A model generated the notes under the pieces. That model was given only the letters and a program-made list of their open reading frames with translations. It made no database searches and was not told where the DNA came from. Below are positions 1 through 15,204 of a DNA stretch of 64,000 nt, piece after piece. Each line of letters starts with the position of its first letter. The stretch's first letter is position 1. The stretch is from the NCBI RefSeq assembly GCF_002009425.1, contig NZ_CP019936.1:1039001-1103000 (forward strand), read 5' to 3'. Origin of the DNA: Thiosocius teredinicola. GTDB lineage: Bacteria > Pseudomonadota > Gammaproteobacteria > Chromatiales > Chromatiaceae. A program made the position numbers and the translations under genes.

Positions 1-426
1 GCGTTGATGTTGGCGGCGTTGCAGGGCAAGCGCGAGGTGGTCGATGTGTTGCTTGCGGCCGGTGCCGACCTGCGCGCAGTCAACGACGATGACCACAGCG
101 CATTGTGGTTTGCCTGTGTCAATGGTGATGTGGTCTTGGTGCGCGCGCTGATTGCGCATGGCAGCGACATCGACAACCGCAATGTCAATGGCGTGACGTG
201 CAGCGTCTATGCCGCGTCGACCGGCAAGCTCGACGTTTTGCAGGTGCTGGCCGCTGCCGGCGCCGACCTGACGATCCGCACACATGACGGCTATGACGCG
301 CTGGAAAGCAGTTCGACCGTCCCCGTTCTCAAGTTTCTCAAATCCCTGGTGCGCGACAGCGCATCCGATGATGCACGGCAGATGCCTGCGGGCAATGCCG
401 CCATGGCACAGGAATCGATCGCATGA
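1..426 (+). CDS. Ankyrin-repeat protein, 5' end outside window
   Basis: The frame is open from base 1, so the gene starts outside the window. About 141 residues are visible. They contain at least three ankyrin repeats of the form G...(V/L)LLAAGAD, including DVLLAAGADLRAVNDDDHSA and a later LAAAGADLTIRTHDGYDA. Ankyrin repeats mediate protein-protein contacts, and no enzymatic domain is visible in this part. The stop overlaps the glutaredoxin start in an ATGA arrangement, implying translational coupling. The C-terminal 25 residues are non-repeat. The partner is unknown. The context suggests a link to the Grx4/BolA iron-sulfur module, but that is inference. Confidence 0.85.
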   Translation, partial: ALMLAALQGKREVVDVLLAAGADLRAVNDDDHSALWFACVNGDVVLVRALIAHGSDIDNRNVNGVTCSVYAASTGKLDVLQVLAAAGADLTIRTHDGYDALESSSTVPVLKFLKSLVRDSASDDARQMPAGNAAMAQESIA

Positions 427-743
427 AGACAACCGACAAGATACGCAAGCAACTCGAAGAAAACCCGATCATTCTCTATATGAAGGGTACGCCGGAAGAA
501 CCGCGTTGCGGGTTCTCTGCGAAGGCGGCTGCTGCGATGAAGGCAAGTGGTTATCCCTTCGCCTTTGTCGATGTACTCGCGTCGCCGCTGATCATGGAGG
601 CGTTGCCCGAGGTGTCGGACTTTCCCACCTTCCCGCAGTTGTTCATCAACGGCGAGATCATCGGCGGCAGCGATATCGTCGAGGCGATGATGGCCAGCGG
701 TGAACTGCAGCCGATGCTTGAGTCGGCCACTTCGAACGCCTGA
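423..743 (+). CDS. grxD: Monothiol glutaredoxin (Grx4/GrxD family)
   Basis: This 106-residue protein has the usual length of single-domain monothiol glutaredoxins. It carries the CGFS active site at residues 29-32, preceded by the family-typical MKGTPEEPRCGFS. It also has the cis-Pro FPTFPQLFINGEIIGG segment and the GGSDI glutathione-binding region. Family members bind a glutathione-ligated [2Fe-2S] cluster and act in cluster trafficking and iron sensing in the cytoplasm, often as a heterodimer with a BolA protein. A BolA gene follows directly (15-bp gap), which fits that partnership. The start overlaps the upstream ankyrin gene by 4 bp. Confidence 0.95.
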   Translation: MKTTDKIRKQLEENPIILYMKGTPEEPRCGFSAKAAAAMKASGYPFAFVDVLASPLIMEALPEVSDFPTFPQLFINGEIIGGSDIVEAMMASGELQPMLESATSNA

Positions 744-757
744 CCACGGAGACGGCG

Positions 758-1018
758 ATGACAGAAGACGAGATCGTCGAGCGTATCCGAACGCTCTATC
801 CTGATGCAGTAATCGATGTGGCCGGCGAGGACTGTAACTTCGAGGTCTATGTTATCAGCGAAGCTTTCGCCGGCATGAATACGCTGCAGCGGCAAAAACC
901 GATCCTTGCGCTGTTCAAGGACGAGATCAAGGGTGGCGCACTGCATGCCTTATCGGTACGTGCCAAGACGCCGGAAGAACAAAACAGCCAAACCGGGCTG
1001 GTGCAGATCAAGATGTAG
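758..1018 (+). CDS. BolA-family protein (IbaG/YrbA-like)
   Basis: The protein has 86 residues and a single BolA domain, with the characteristic ending GGALHALSVRAKTPEE. The conserved His in LHALSV corresponds to the cluster-ligating His of BolA-Grx heterocomplexes. BolA proteins partner monothiol glutaredoxins in [2Fe-2S] handling, and the immediately upstream gene is a CGFS glutaredoxin. An AGACGG stretch precedes the ATG. The short length and acidic N-terminus favour the IbaG/YrbA branch over BolA proper, but the subfamily assignment is tentative. Confidence 0.88.
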   Translation: MTEDEIVERIRTLYPDAVIDVAGEDCNFEVYVISEAFAGMNTLQRQKPILALFKDEIKGGALHALSVRAKTPEEQNSQTGLVQIKM

Positions 1019-1139
1019 TCGCCGCCCCACAGCCTGCCTGTGGTTTCCCAACTGACGACACTATGGCGTGTCGCCTCTCGGTCGGAGCGCCGTATGGCGG
1101 TGGCGCGTTATGCCTCGTCGCGCTACGCGGCAAGCATGC

Positions 1140-1574
1140 TCAAGCGAGCTTGCTGCGATAGCGTGGGATCGGCTCCAGGTCGGGGTCGACAAACTCGGTG
1201 CGTGCGGTTTCGGACTCGAGTAACTGCTTACTGTAGTGGCTTAGCATGATGCCTTGATCCAGAAGCAGTGGATTGCGTTCGATAAATTCGTCCGCACTGT
1301 TGCAGCGCTCGGTGCTGCGCATGAAATGGTCGATGGCGAGTACCCACGCCCGCGTCAATGTCTCGTGGTATTTGGTCTTGTCCGCGCCCACCGCCGTCAG
1401 CAGCGCCAACAGACTCTGTCTTATCGTCAACCAGACGGCATTCGCATCCATGGTGGTCAACAGACAATAGGCGATCTTGACGTGTTCCCGGTGGCGGAAG
1501 AGCCCCGCATCGATACGGCTGTGCAGAAAATCGTCGACGTATTGCCGATCAGCTTGTGACATTTTGTGGTTCAT
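1140..1574 (-). CDS. Conserved hypothetical protein
   Basis: A 144-residue soluble protein of unknown function. The ATG at 1574 was chosen because an AGGAGG Shine-Dalgarno lies about 8 nt upstream. The longer open frame starting at 1610 would place that site inside the coding region. Visible conserved-looking motifs are FRHREHVKIAYCLL near residue 25 and KYHETLTRAWV near residue 70, where His, Arg, Tyr and Glu recur as in a predicted helical ligand-binding fold. There is no signal peptide or membrane segment. It is convergent with the upstream BolA gene. I recognise the pattern from uncharacterised bacterial proteins but cannot assign a function. Confidence 0.7.
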   Translation of the reverse strand: MNHKMSQADRQYVDDFLHSRIDAGLFRHREHVKIAYCLLTTMDANAVWLTIRQSLLALLTAVGADKTKYHETLTRAWVLAIDHFMRSTERCNSADEFIERNPLLLDQGIMLSHYSKQLLESETARTEFVDPDLEPIPRYRSKLA

Positions 1575-1674
1575 GCCCGATCCCTCCTTTGCCGCGACCC
1601 ATCCGGGCACCGCCGGTGACAGCGGTGCACGTTCAATCGCGCGCTTGCGCGGCGCTATCCTCTATTGGCTCAGG

Positions 1675-2031
1675 TTAGTCGACGATCTTGATCTTCGCCT
1701 TGACCAGGCGCGCATCCACGTCGGCTTCAGCGTCCAGCCAATCCTGGCGTCCGTCACCGGCGAACCCCTGGGCCTCGCTGCGCAGGTAGGCGGCTTCGGA
1801 GATCATCTGGTGGCGCTCTGCCGACGATATGGCGCCGTACACTTTGGCGGCTTTCTTGCTCGTTGCTTTTTTAGCAGTCGACTTTTTTGCAACTGCTTTT
1901 TTCTTGCTGACGGCTTTCTTCGCCGATGCTTTCTTTTTGGTTGTTTTCTTTTTTGTCGCTTTCTTCTTTTCGTCCGATATCGTGTCGCTGCCGGATGCTT
2001 TCGTAGCGCCTTTCTTCGTCGTCTTGGCCAT
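1675..2031 (-). CDS. Lys/Ala-rich histone H1-like protein with DUF2934 C-terminus
   Basis: This 118-residue protein is bipartite. Residues 1-62 are almost entirely Lys, Ala, Ser and Thr in KK(A/T)xxKK units, like the basic tail of histone H1 or AlgP-type nucleoid proteins. Residues about 68-118 read SAERHQMISEAAYLRSEAQG and on to a DWLDAEADVDA motif, which matches the DUF2934 helical pattern (AYxxxxxxG...DWxxAE). The basic tail should bind nucleic acid non-specifically; DUF2934 has no known function. It is encoded by low-complexity AAG/AAA-rich DNA at 1850-1980. It is on the same strand as the next gene (1140-1574), about 100 bp away. Confidence 0.8.
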   Translation of the reverse strand: MAKTTKKGATKASGSDTISDEKKKATKKKTTKKKASAKKAVSKKKAVAKKSTAKKATSKKAAKVYGAISSAERHQMISEAAYLRSEAQGFAGDGRQDWLDAEADVDARLVKAKIKIVD

Positions 2032-2731
2032 GGATACCCTCGTAGACGTTCTTAAAATTCTGGTTTAACCCTTGTACCGCCAAGGGCAAGATTTGAACCA
2101 ACTCTGCGGTAGTCGCTATTTACGGATTTCTGTATTGCATCCACAAGCGGGAACCGGGGGTGCATGCACAGCAATTGTGCGCACGGTCACGGCCGCGCAT
2201 AACGATGGCGCATTTGAGCGCGCTGAGCTGTAACGAGGCGATCGGGTAGTCGCCTTGGCTTGCCGCGATTGATTCTCAACTCTGTGGGGTCGATCCGCGT
2301 TGCGGGCGATATGAAGAAACCAGGATCGTCCATGGGATGGTGGTGCGGACGTTATGTCGCGGCAACCACCGGCGGCATAAAGCGTGACTTTGCGGCTGGT
2401 TTGCCTGTTGCTTTGCTCGTTCCGGACACCGGCGGCGCGATGTGCCCTGTCGTATCGCCAGGATACTCTATAGTCATAGGTAGTCAGACGAACGGGATTT
2501 TCTGTTCAACTGGACTGCCGCGGTACTTGGTAAGTTAGGTTAATGATGTCCAGGCAGCCGCCTTTCGCCCTCACATCGCCCGTCGCCATCGCCATGCGCT
2601 GCGGCCGATGCAGATGAATGAGCCTTCAAAAAAATTCCTTTGCCGTGAACTGGTTAGATCGTCGGGCGTCCGCTAAGCTCAGTTGGACTAGGGAAATACC
2701 CACAGGATAGTGGGGAGTCTACCTAAAAGGC
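2032..2731. other. Intergenic region, no gene identified
   Basis: About 700 bp lie between the DUF2934 gene (minus) and the giant kinase (plus), so promoters of both must lie here. A 92-codon open frame at 2260-2538 lacks a good ribosome-binding site and resembles no protein family. I see no tRNA or recognisable riboswitch. The 80 bases before the kinase contain short G/C-rich complementary runs around 2693-2720 (GGGAAATACCC and GTGGGGAG) that could be a regulator site. Confidence 0.4.
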
Positions 2732-9515
<6,784 letters not shown>

Positions 9516-9523
<8 letters not shown>

Positions 9524-10631
9524 CGGCAAACCCAAGATTCTGATCGTTGACGATGAGAAGTTTTATATCGACGTTTTGGTCGATCTTCTCAAAGACGACT
9601 ACAAGACCGTGGTCGCAAAAGACGGTGAGCAGGCGCTGCGCCGTGCTGCGTCGGATCCGCCGCCGGATCTGATCCTGCTCGATATCATGATGGAAGGCAT
9701 GGATGGCTACGAGGTCTGTCGTCGCCTCAAAGAGAATCCGGCGGTCAGCGAGGTGCCGGTGATCTTTCTCACCGTCAAGAGTGAGGTTGCCGACGAGTTG
9801 CGAGGATTCGAACTCGGTGCGACCGACTACATCTCAAAACCGATGAGCCCGCCGATTGTACGTGCCCGCGTGGCCACGCATCTCGAACTGGCGCGGGCGC
9901 GCCGGGAGCTGGAACGGCAGAACGTGATCCTCGAAGAGCGGGTGCAGGAGCGCACCGCCGAGTTGGAACGGGCCAAAGATGTTGCGATCTTCTGCATGGC
10001 ATCACTCGCCGAGGCGCGCGACAACGAGACCGGCCGCCACCTGTTGCGTACGCAGAACTATGTGCGCGTGCTGGCCGAAAAGCTGCAGGATCATCCGCGC
10101 TTCGAACACTTTCTGAATCCACGCAACATACGGCTACTGTATAAGACCGCGCCGCTGCACGACATCGGCAAGGTCGGTGTGCCCGACCGGATTCTGCTCA
10201 AACCGGCCAAGCTCGACGACGATGAGTGGGAGCTGATGAAGAAACACACGGACTATGGTCATGACGCGCTGCTGCGTGCGGAAGACGAACTGGGCACCAC
10301 CGACTTTCTTGAACTGGCCCGATCGATGGTGCTCTCGCACCATGAAAAATGGGACGGTTCAGGATATCCCAAGGGCCTCAAGGGCGACGAGATACCGATT
10401 GCCGGCCGCTTGATGGCATTGGCGGATGTCTACGATGCCTTGATCAGTCGACGCGTCTACAAGGAACCCTATAGCCACGATGATGCCGTCGACATGATTC
10501 GCGAAGGTTCCGGCAAGCATTTCGATCCGGACATCGTCGACGCCTTCGTTGCGTTGCAAACCCAGTTCAAAGAGATCGCGGCCACCTATGCCGACCAGGA
10601 AGCCGGCGCCTCGGAGGCCGGGATGCAATAG
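9516..10631 (+). CDS. Response regulator with HD-GYP domain (RpfG-like cyclic-di-GMP phosphodiesterase)
   Basis: The product has 371 residues from the ATG at 9516, which overlaps the kinase stop by 8 bp. An open frame from 9396 is an artefact running through the kinase 3' end. Residues 5-125 form a receiver ([10 protein letters not shown]; phospho-acceptor in [14 protein letters not shown] in YISKPMSP). A coiled coil at about 130-160 ([19 protein letters not shown]) leads to an HD-GYP domain with [30 protein letters not shown] and [14 protein letters not shown] domains hydrolyse cyclic-di-GMP. The metal-binding HD and the GYP motif are intact, so it should be active. The overlap makes it the likely phosphorelay partner of the giant kinase. 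Confidence 0.93.
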
Positions 10632-10673
10632 GTCCCAGGCCGGTCAGGCAGCGTCTGCGTTTGGCTCAGCCGG

Positions 10674-11879
10674 TCAACGATCGGCGCGCACCGCCTGTAA
10701 CAGGCGCTGGCAGATGTCGGGGAATGCGTCGTGCACCCGGTTCCAGTTGGGGATGAACGGCGATTCCATCGGATTGGACAGGAAGGTCTCGCCGGCCGAC
10801 ATGACGCTTTGCGCGAACACCTCGATACTGCCTTCCTCTTTGTGGCGGTCGTACTTCAGGCCGTTGATGCGTGCATCGTAGAAATATTGCTCGGTGGAAT
10901 CGAGTGCGATGCGATAGTACGCGGCCTTGATCGAGCGAAAGTCCTCGCTCGACAGCGTAATGCCTTCGGTCGCCAGCTTGCGGTACAGCGACTTGGCGAT
11001 CTCCACGCTCATCCGTGTCAGGCCCTTGGTGGCGTCGTCTTCGGAGAGGTCCTGGTGCTTGTGGTCGTACTGGTCGGCGATATCGACCTGGCATACGCTG
11101 CTGCGCGCCAGGGTACGGTAGACCTCCGAAAGCACACCCACTTCAAGGCCCCAGTCGCTGGGGATGCGCAGCGTCTTGACGAAGTCCCTGCTCAGTGAGA
11201 ATTCGCCGGATAAGGGATAGCGAAAACTGTCCATGAAGTCGAGGTAGTCGAGTTGTCCGACGACCTTGCGCAGTGCGCGGATCAAGGGTGTCACGAACAG
11301 CCGGGTCGCGCGACCACTCAACTGATCGTTGTGTACACGCGAGTAGTAGCCCTTGCAGAATTCAAAACTGAATGCCGGGTTGGCGACCGGGTAGAACAGT
11401 CGAGCCGGCAGGCTGCGGTCATAGGTGGTGATGTCGCAATCGTGCAATGCGATCGCTTCGCAATGATCGAGCGCCAAGGCATAGCCCATGCAATACCAGG
11501 CGTTGCGCCCTTTGCCGGCCTGCGTCGGTGCGAGGTTCTGCGATTGCAGGTCGGCGTCGATATCGCGCAACCAGGGGCCGTCGTTCCACAGGATATGCAC
11601 GTTCTGCGGCAGTTCGGAGAAGAATTCCTTGGCGTGCTCGAACTGGCTTTCATCGGCCTGATCGAGTCCGACGATGATCTCGGAGATGTAGGTGGCGTGT
11701 TTGAGTTCTTCGACGATGTGAGGCAACGCAGGGCCCTGCAACTCGGAATACAGACTCGGCAGGATCAACGCCATCGGACGGTCGGCGGAGAATGCCTTGA
11801 GCTCGGCTTCCATCTCCTCGATCGGCCGGGCACAGAGTTTGTGCAGGGTGGTAATGGTTCCGTTCTGGAAGAAGTCCAT
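10674..11879 (-). CDS. gpgS: Glucosyl-3-phosphoglycerate synthase (GT81-type)
   Basis: This 401-residue protein resembles bacterial and archaeal glucosyl-3-phosphoglycerate synthases over its whole length. It has an N-terminal MDFFQNGTITTLH, a nucleotide-sugar region MALILPSLYSELQGPALP, and ALHDCDITTYDR carrying the DxD-like metal site. Further on are SFRYPLSGEFSL and IPSDWGLEVGVLSEVYR. The enzyme transfers glucose from a nucleotide sugar to 3-phosphoglycerate. It is the last gene of a minus-strand trio with a matching phosphatase (39 bp upstream) and a glucosylglycerate phosphorylase-like GH13 enzyme. Together they make and recycle the compatible solute glucosylglycerate. A mannosyl specificity is possible but less likely in this context. 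Confidence 0.85.
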   Translation of the reverse strand: MDFFQNGTITTLHKLCARPIEEMEAELKAFSADRPMALILPSLYSELQGPALPHIVEELKHATYISEIIVGLDQADESQFEHAKEFFSELPQNVHILWNDGPWLRDIDADLQSQNLAPTQAGKGRNAWYCMGYALALDHCEAIALHDCDITTYDRSLPARLFYPVANPAFSFEFCKGYYSRVHNDQLSGRATRLFVTPLIRALRKVVGQLDYLDFMDSFRYPLSGEFSLSRDFVKTLRIPSDWGLEVGVLSEVYRTLARSSVCQVDIADQYDHKHQDLSEDDATKGLTRMSVEIAKSLYRKLATEGITLSSEDFRSIKAAYYRIALDSTEQYFYDARINGLKYDRHKEEGSIEVFAQSVMSAGETFLSNPMESPFIPNWNRVHDAFPDICQRLLQAVRADR

Positions 11880-11918
11880 CGAATACGTCCTCGTCTTTGT
11901 CGACCTTTGGCTGTCCGT

Positions 11919-12740
11919 TTATTGTCGAAGTAGTTGCAGGATGGCTTGATTCCATCCTGCCGGACCCTGTTGTTCGGTGCGGATCGTCTGCTTTTTGCCG
12001 CGACAATCCAGGTGCGTATCATCATGGCGTTTGATGACGACGGCTATGTCGGCCATCTCGAGCATTTCGCGATCGTTCTCGCTGTCGCCAAGGGCGATGA
12101 CGGTGAGCGGTGTTGCGTCATGCGGCGTATACAGCCGACACATGGTATCGAGCGCCTTGGCCTTGCTGCTGTTGCCCATCAGATGCCAAAAGCGACCGCC
12201 CTGGGTCACGCGCAATCCATCGTCGGCGGCCAGGGCGCGAAAGTTTTCCAGGTTGGCCGGCGTGTCGTGCCAAAGAAACGGCTCGCTGCACAGGCGTTGC
12301 TTGGCGAGTTCCGCCTGCTCGTGGCTAAGACCGGTGTGCTCGACAACCTGCTCGACGCTCATGTCGCCGAAACCTTCGATCTGCCAGTCGTATCGCGCGC
12401 GCTGGTTTCTCAGGAATCGCCGTATCGAATCGATGGGTGTTGAACAGCGGACCACGGCGTGCCCGTTGATGGTTTCCTGGGTGCGTATCTTGAACGGGTA
12501 GCTGCGACTCAGCGGAAAGCACAGGGCACAGCCGTTCTCGACGATGACCGGTTGTGGGTTGCCGAGCTGGCGATTGATCTCGGTGACCTCGGCCAGGGTC
12601 TTGCTGGTGGCGAGTATCAGCGGGATCGCGCGTTGCTCGACCTCGGCAAGCGCTGGTCCGGCAGCGTCGAAGCTGTAATCGCGATGATCGAGTAAGGTGC
12701 CGTCAAGGTCGGTGAAGATAATGGTGTCGCTGGCGCGCAT
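11919..12740 (-). CDS. Glucosyl/mannosyl-3-phosphoglycerate phosphatase (HAD superfamily)
   Basis: The product has 273 residues and belongs to the MPGP branch of the HAD superfamily. HAD motif I is IIFTDLDGTLLD (nucleophile and acid Asp near residue 11), motif II is ILATSKT, a Lys sits in the SSKAKAL segment, and motif IV is VIALGDSENDREML. The family removes phosphate from mannosyl- or glucosyl-3-phosphoglycerate, giving the neutral-sugar glycerate osmolyte. It sits between the synthase and the GH13 phosphorylase on the same strand with gaps of 31-39 bp, so an operon is likely. The glucosyl substrate is inferred from the neighbours. Confidence 0.87.
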   Translation of the reverse strand: MRASDTIIFTDLDGTLLDHRDYSFDAAGPALAEVEQRAIPLILATSKTLAEVTEINRQLGNPQPVIVENGCALCFPLSRSYPFKIRTQETINGHAVVRCSTPIDSIRRFLRNQRARYDWQIEGFGDMSVEQVVEHTGLSHEQAELAKQRLCSEPFLWHDTPANLENFRALAADDGLRVTQGGRFWHLMGNSSKAKALDTMCRLYTPHDATPLTVIALGDSENDREMLEMADIAVVIKRHDDTHLDCRGKKQTIRTEQQGPAGWNQAILQLLRQ

Positions 12741-12771
12741 GAGGTTGTGTGCGGTCGTGGTCGATCAGGGC

Positions 12772-14544
12772 TCAGGGAGTACGCTGACTAAACCAGAAGA
12801 TGGCGTAGGGTTCCAGTTGCAGCACATCCTGGCTGATGACCGGGACGTTCAGTTCCAGTAGGTCTTCGCGTTGACCGAGGTCGTCCGGTAGCAGATGGGC
12901 ATTGATGTTCACTGTTTGCGGCGACAGATTGGCGATCACCAGGATGCGTTGACTGTCGTCGAGGGCGATGCGTTCGAAACAGAACACCGCTTCGTCGACG
13001 ATGTAGATGACCTGCTCGGCATCCGGATGAAACGCCGGCTGCTCGCGTCGGATCGGCAACAGACGTCGATAGAGGGCGAATACCTGGCCGGTCTCCGACT
13101 CGGCGTTGCCGATGAGAAACTCAAGTTCGCCTTTATCCCACTTGCGGCGGTTGACCGAGCGCGTCATGCCGGTGCGTTCGACGCCGAGCTTGTCGTTGGG
13201 CGTCGCCGTCAGGCAGTGGATGTAGACCGCCGGGATACCTTTGAACGACAGCGAGATGATCTGCGACACCATGAACATCGGGATGTGCCACTGATTGTCT
13301 CCGGCCGGATCGCGGAAGGCATCGAAGTAACTGATGTTGAGCTCGTAGGGACTCTCCGTACCGTCCTGGTTTGACTTGGTCGAGATATAGCCGCCGCGCT
13401 CACGCATCGCCTCGAGCATGTACTGCACCTCTTCGGCGGGTACCAGGCCTTCGAGCGGACGCAGGCCGACCCCGTCATGCGATGCGGTGAAGTTGAGATA
13501 GGTACAGTTCGGCGGTTGGCCGAACTGCTCAAGGCCTTTGGCCCAGGCATTCAGGTAACTGCTCTTGCCGCTGAACAAGGCATGCAGCAGCAAAGGCGGC
13601 AGGCTGAACTGGTAGATCACGTGCGCTTCGTCGCCATCGCCGAAATACGCGATGTTTTCGGCGTGCGGCACGTTGGTCTCGGTCATGATCAAGGCTGCCG
13701 GCTCGACCAGTTCAAGCACATCGCGAAACAGTTTGACCACTTGGTGGGTCTGCGCCAGGTGGATGCAGCTGGTGCCGATCTCTTTCCACAGGTAGGCCAC
13801 GGCGTCGAGACGGATCATGCGGGCGCCGCGTCGAATGTAGTACAGCAGGATGTCGATGAACTCGATCAACACGTCGGGATTGGCGTAGTTCAGATCGATC
13901 TGGTCGTTGCTGAACGTCGTCCATACGTGGCGCATACCGGTCTGCGTGCGTACACCGCTCAGTACCGGTGAACTGCGCGGTCGCGTGACCATCGACAGGT
14001 TGGTCGATGGATCCAGTTCGATGAAATAGTTGCACGCCGGTTCTTCGCCGAAGATGTAATCGACGAACCACAGGTTTTCGCGCGAACAGTGATTCAGCAC
14101 CAAGTCCATCGTCACATCGATGTCTTCCGAGAGGCGCTTGATGTCCTGCCAGGTTCCCAGGTCCTGCTTCACTGCGCGGAAGTCGGTTACCGAGAAGCCG
14201 TCATCGGAACTCCATGGGAAGAACGGCAGGATATGCACCATGCTGAACGCGTCGGATAGGTAGTCCGAGATGAAATTGTGCAGCGTCTGCAGCGGGGGGT
14301 GGGTCGACGATTGCACCGAATCGCCGTAGGTGATCATGACCACGTCGCGCTGCGACCAGAACTCCCCCTGCACAACGCGTGTACGCAACTGGCGATGGGT
14401 CTTGAGCAGACGCTGTATCCGCCGGTCTATCTCCGCCGCTCGTTCGTCACCGTACAGAAAAGCCAGGCGCGCAACGATGCGTTGCTCGGCCGGCAGATCG
14501 GATGGGATGTCGGGGAACGGCAAATCCAGTTCGGCGGTGCTCAT
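12772..14544 (-). CDS. GH13_18 glycoside phosphorylase, probably glucosylglycerate phosphorylase
   Basis: This 590-residue alpha-amylase-family protein has the sucrose-phosphorylase subgroup layout. It contains HILPFFPWSSDDGFSVTDF, MDLVLNHCSREN, the nucleophile Asp in RMIRLDAVAYLWKE, the acid/base Glu in LIMTETNVPHAEN, and the third Asp in NFTASHDGVGLRPLEG. Subfamily GH13_18 includes sucrose, sucrose 6'-phosphate and glucosylglycerate phosphorylases. Co-transcription with a glucosyl-3-phosphoglycerate synthase and phosphatase favours glucosylglycerate as substrate, releasing glucose 1-phosphate and glycerate. No signal peptide is present, so it is cytoplasmic. It is the first gene of the trio, and its promoter should lie in 14545-14700. 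Confidence 0.82.
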   Translation of the reverse strand: MSTAELDLPFPDIPSDLPAEQRIVARLAFLYGDERAAEIDRRIQRLLKTHRQLRTRVVQGEFWSQRDVVMITYGDSVQSSTHPPLQTLHNFISDYLSDAFSMVHILPFFPWSSDDGFSVTDFRAVKQDLGTWQDIKRLSEDIDVTMDLVLNHCSRENLWFVDYIFGEEPACNYFIELDPSTNLSMVTRPRSSPVLSGVRTQTGMRHVWTTFSNDQIDLNYANPDVLIEFIDILLYYIRRGARMIRLDAVAYLWKEIGTSCIHLAQTHQVVKLFRDVLELVEPAALIMTETNVPHAENIAYFGDGDEAHVIYQFSLPPLLLHALFSGKSSYLNAWAKGLEQFGQPPNCTYLNFTASHDGVGLRPLEGLVPAEEVQYMLEAMRERGGYISTKSNQDGTESPYELNISYFDAFRDPAGDNQWHIPMFMVSQIISLSFKGIPAVYIHCLTATPNDKLGVERTGMTRSVNRRKWDKGELEFLIGNAESETGQVFALYRRLLPIRREQPAFHPDAEQVIYIVDEAVFCFERIALDDSQRILVIANLSPQTVNINAHLLPDDLGQREDLLELNVPVISQDVLQLEPYAIFWFSQRTP

Positions 14545-15204
14545 GGGCGATTAGGTCGACGCAGTAGCAAACATCATCGCAACGCAGCAAAATCTACGCC
14601 ACTGATACTGCCCAGTACAGCGGGCTGCCGCTGCCACAAGCCTGCGCGACCGGGCAGTGGCGGCAATGCGGGCTGGAAAGCCGCTGGGCGGGCGTGCGGC
14701 GGAGATTCTGCTGCCCTGTCGCGACGTGGATGGGTGCTGGGCGACATCGTAAGGTATTCAACGGCAAGACGTTTCGCCGCCGACCTTCGGCCGGCTTCAG
14801 CTTGCCGGGAATCGGCAATGCGACCGCGCGACGATAAGGGGCGTGATCCAGCGCCGCCAGGCTTGTCGACCTGTTCGCAGTTCGGGCGTGCGGGACTTGC
14901 CCCATGGAGACCAACATTGTTGCCTATAGTTTGGTTCTCGACGCAATGTTTTGCACCAATTTGGATCGCGACCGCCAGTTCGTGGTTCAAGTGGGCAAAA
15001 AGTATCGAAAAATCTGGTGGTAGAAAGCGATCGTGCGGGTGCACAATATTAGAGAAGGCTGTCACAACACTGTGCTCCAGCGCTGGTCGACTTGATTTCA
15101 TTGAGATGGCTCAATCCCAAATTTCGTCGAAACAATCTAGAATGCTAATAGGCGTTTGAATTGGCTGATTTTTTAGCCGTATTACGATCTGTGAGGAGGT
15201 CGAA
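14545..15204. other. Intergenic region between divergent genes
   Basis: About 660 bp separate the GH13 gene (minus) and the OmpA-like gene (plus). The open frames here (for example 14574-15101, minus) have no plausible ribosome-binding site or family resemblance. The right third (14930-15180) is noticeably more AT-rich than the rest. It probably holds the OmpA-like gene promoter. A small GGCT-N8-AGCC inverted repeat lies around 15163-15178. No RNA gene was recognised. Confidence 0.4.

Noticed and set aside
2260-2538. 92-codon open frame before the giant kinase
   Set aside because: No ribosome-binding site, no family resemblance, and composition like intergenic DNA.
14574-15101. 175-codon minus-strand open frame
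   Set aside because: No ribosome-binding site and no recognisable domain; it lies in an intergenic stretch with mixed base composition.
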